Assembly: GCA_001998905.1 (NCBI GenBank)
Contig: MLAA01000005.1
Span: 1 to 64,000 of the forward strand
Origin: Rodentibacter caecimuris
GTDB taxonomy: Bacteria; Pseudomonadota; Gammaproteobacteria; Enterobacterales; Pasteurellaceae
Reading direction: 5' to 3'
Length of the DNA: 64,000 nucleotides
Below are positions 62,131 through 64,000 of this stretch, in pieces. Numbering within the stretch: position 1 is the first letter of the stretch; each line of letters opens with the position of its first letter. Below the pieces are notes generated by a model, which was not told the DNA's origin, searched no databases, and saw only the letters and a list, made by a program, of their open reading frames with translations. Made by a program: the position numbers and the translations under genes.

Positions 62131-64000
62131 GTGAATCCAATTGTTAAACAATTTAAATACGGTCAACATACCGTTACTTTAGAAACGGGAGCTATTGCTC
62201 GTCAAGCGACCGCTGCGGTAATGGCAAGTATGGATGACACTGCGGTGTTTGTTACCGTAGTTGCTAAAAAAGAGATAAAAGAAGGACAAGATTTTTTCCC
62301 GCTAACGGTCAATTATCAAGAAAGAACTTATGCTGCAGGGCGTATTCCGGGTGGTTTTTTTAAACGTGAAGGTCGTCCGTCTGAAGGGGAAACATTAATT
62401 GCACGTTTAATTGATCGACCTATTCGTCCATTGTTTCCAGAAGGTTTCGTGAATGAAATTCAAATTGTTGCTACTGTTGTTTCGGTAAATCCGCAAATTA
62501 GCCCGGATTTAGTTGCAATGATAGGTGCGTCTGCCGCACTTTCTCTTTCCGGTGTACCTTTCAATGGTCCTATTGGTGCTGCTCGAGTTGGTTTTATTAA
62601 CGACCAATTCGTTTTAAATCCAACTATTAACGAACAAAAACAAAGTCGTTTGGATTTGGTTGTTGCTGGAACGGATAAAGCCGTGTTAATGGTGGAGTCC
62701 GAAGCTGATATTTTAACAGAAGAACAGATGCTAGCAGCAGTGGTATTCGGTCATCAACAACAGCAAGTAGTTATTGATGCTATTAAAGAGTTTGCACAAG
62801 AAGCTGGTAAGCCTCGCTGGGATTGGGTTGCTCCGCAAGTTAATACTGAGTTAATTGAAAAGGTAAAAGCTATTGCAGAATCTCGTTTGGGAGAAGCTTA
62901 TCGCATTACGGAAAAGCAAGCTCGTTATGAACAAATTGATGCAATTAAAGCGGATGTGGTTGCACAATTAACCTCGGTTGAATCTGTTGAAAGTGAAGAA
63001 ATTAGCGAAGGAAAAGTCATTGATATTTTCACCGCACTTGAAAGCCAAATTGTACGTGGACGTATTTTAAATGGTGAACCTCGTATTGATGGGCGTACCG
63101 TTGATACGGTGAGAGCGTTGGATATTTGCACTGGCGTATTACCTCGTACTCATGGTTCAGCAATTTTTACTCGTGGTGAAACTCAGGCATTAGCGGTTGC
63201 AACTTTGGGGACCGAACGTGATGCTCAGATTATCGATGAATTAACTGGCGAACGTTCTGATCATTTCTTATTCCACTATAATTTTCCTCCTTATTCCGTT
63301 GGTGAAACCGGTATGATTGGATCACCTAAACGTCGTGAAATTGGGCATGGTCGCCTTGCCAAACGCGGTGTCGCAGCTGTTATGCCGACCTTAGCCGAAT
63401 TCCCTTATGTTGTGCGTGTTGTTTCCGAAATTACCGAATCTAATGGCTCCTCTTCTATGGCATCGGTATGTGGCGCATCATTGGCTTTGATGGACGCTGG
63501 CGTGCCAATTAAATCGGCCGTTGCGGGTATTGCTATGGGGTTAGTGAAAGAAGATGATAAATTTGTTGTACTTTCTGACATTCTTGGGGATGAAGATCAT
63601 TTAGGTGATATGGATTTCAAAGTAGCTGGAACTCGTGAAGGGGTTACTGCACTACAAATGGATATTAAAATTGAAGGCATTACTGCTGAAATTATGCAAA
63701 TTGCATTAAATCAAGCAAAGAGCGCAAGAATGCATATTTTAGGGGTAATGGAACAGGCTATTCCTGCACCTCGATCCGACATTTCCGATTATGCACCTCG
63801 TATTCATACAATGAAAATTGAACCGAAGAAAATTAAAGATGTAATAGGTAAAGGTGGGGCAACAATTCGGGCTTTAACAGAAGAAACCAATACATCGATT
63901 GATATTGATGATGACGGCACGGTGAAAATTGCGGCAGTGGATAGTAATGCTGCGAAAGAAGTTATGGCGCGTATCGAAGAGATAGTCGCTGAAGTTGAGG
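62131..64000 (+). CDS. pnp: polyribonucleotide nucleotidyltransferase (partial, runs off the window)
   Basis: The first 623 codons are present from a GTG start (GAAAGGAAAAC upstream). It includes the first RNase PH core ([49 protein letters not shown]), the helical linker, the second core ([54 protein letters not shown]) and the start of the KH domain ([17 protein letters not shown]). The S1 domain lies beyond the end. It is a phosphorolytic 3'-5' exonuclease of the RNA degradosome. Confidence 0.98.
   Translation, partial: MNPIVKQFKYGQHTVTLETGAIARQATAAVMASMDDTAVFVTVVAKKEIKEGQDFFPLTVNYQERTYAAGRIPGGFFKREGRPSEGETLIARLIDRPIRPLFPEGFVNEIQIVATVVSVNPQISPDLVAMIGASAALSLSGVPFNGPIGAARVGFINDQFVLNPTINEQKQSRLDLVVAGTDKAVLMVESEADILTEEQMLAAVVFGHQQQQVVIDAIKEFAQEAGKPRWDWVAPQVNTELIEKVKAIAESRLGEAYRITEKQARYEQIDAIKADVVAQLTSVESVESEEISEGKVIDIFTALESQIVRGRILNGEPRIDGRTVDTVRALDICTGVLPRTHGSAIFTRGETQALAVATLGTERDAQIIDELTGERSDHFLFHYNFPPYSVGETGMIGSPKRREIGHGRLAKRGVAAVMPTLAEFPYVVRVVSEITESNGSSSMASVCGASLALMDAGVPIKSAVAGIAMGLVKEDDKFVVLSDILGDEDHLGDMDFKVAGTREGVTALQMDIKIEGITAEIMQIALNQAKSARMHILGVMEQAIPAPRSDISDYAPRIHTMKIEPKKIKDVIGKGGATIRALTEETNTSIDIDDDGTVKIAAVDSNAAKEVMARIEEIVAEVE

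Overview
This is chromosomal DNA from a low-GC gammaproteobacterium of the family Pasteurellaceae, in the clade that uses the Haemophilus-type DNA uptake signal. The 9-mer AAGTGCGGT and its complement recur throughout, inside genes and between them, often in the extended form AAAGTGCGGTCAATTTT (for example 3629, 13416, 16621, 32087, 37091, 46708/46729, 50093, 53541, 58318). Gene content and neighbourhoods (comABCDE-aroK-aroB-dam, secM-secA, the plsX/fab cluster, a five-haem TorY with TorZ) fit Haemophilus, Pasteurella, Histophilus or Avibacterium relatives. I cannot name the species from the sequence alone.

Layout. 1-363 is the end of an rRNA operon (5S, tRNA-Asp, tRNA-Trp), followed by 1.6 kb with no recognisable gene. 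1984-6417 (minus) holds fklB, psd and an EmrAB-like efflux pair. 6607-11801 (plus) is the phospholipid/fatty-acid cluster yceD-rpmF-plsX-fabH-fabD-fabG-acpP. dcuB follows, convergent with rho. 14847-16429 (minus) is a reactive-chlorine-response-like pair (RclC-like membrane protein plus RclR-like AraC regulator). 16659-20809 carries argH, mgsA, yajQ, serB and ytjB. 20911-22565 is a tandem glycine riboswitch and an amino-acid:sodium symporter. 23338-27745 is the torE-torY-torZ-torD anaerobic S-/N-oxide respiration operon. 27746-29200 is decayed DNA in which a broken ParA/Soj gene can still be read beside tRNA-Asn and tRNA-Phe, the likely scar of an integrative element.

29559-37730 contains mltC-yggX-mutY, trmB-yggL, yhhQ under an apparent preQ1 riboswitch, secA with its arrest-peptide sensor secM, and a DciA-like gene. 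37734-43990 (minus) is dam, aroB, aroK and the competence/type IV pilus operon comABCDE, in which the secretin gene comE carries one in-frame UGA. ponA, rlmJ, pfkA, a lipoprotein gene, yaaA and dprA follow. 51642-56764 is the leucine operon with leader peptide, attenuator and leuABCD. The last part holds xerD, an HcaT-like transporter, proC, rdgC, a truncated T6SS vgrG fragment, a YhcH-family gene, and pnp (cut by the window end) behind a long leader hairpin.

Common threads are anaerobic respiration (dcuB, torEYZD), natural transformation (uptake signals, comA-E, dprA) and heavy use of RNA-level control: two riboswitches, an attenuator, an arrest peptide, a pnp leader hairpin and a hairpin covering an efflux-gene ribosome binding site. 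Essential genes are intact. Decay is confined to comE, the ParA remnant, vgrG and several AT-rich gaps. No CRISPR array or intact insertion sequence was seen.
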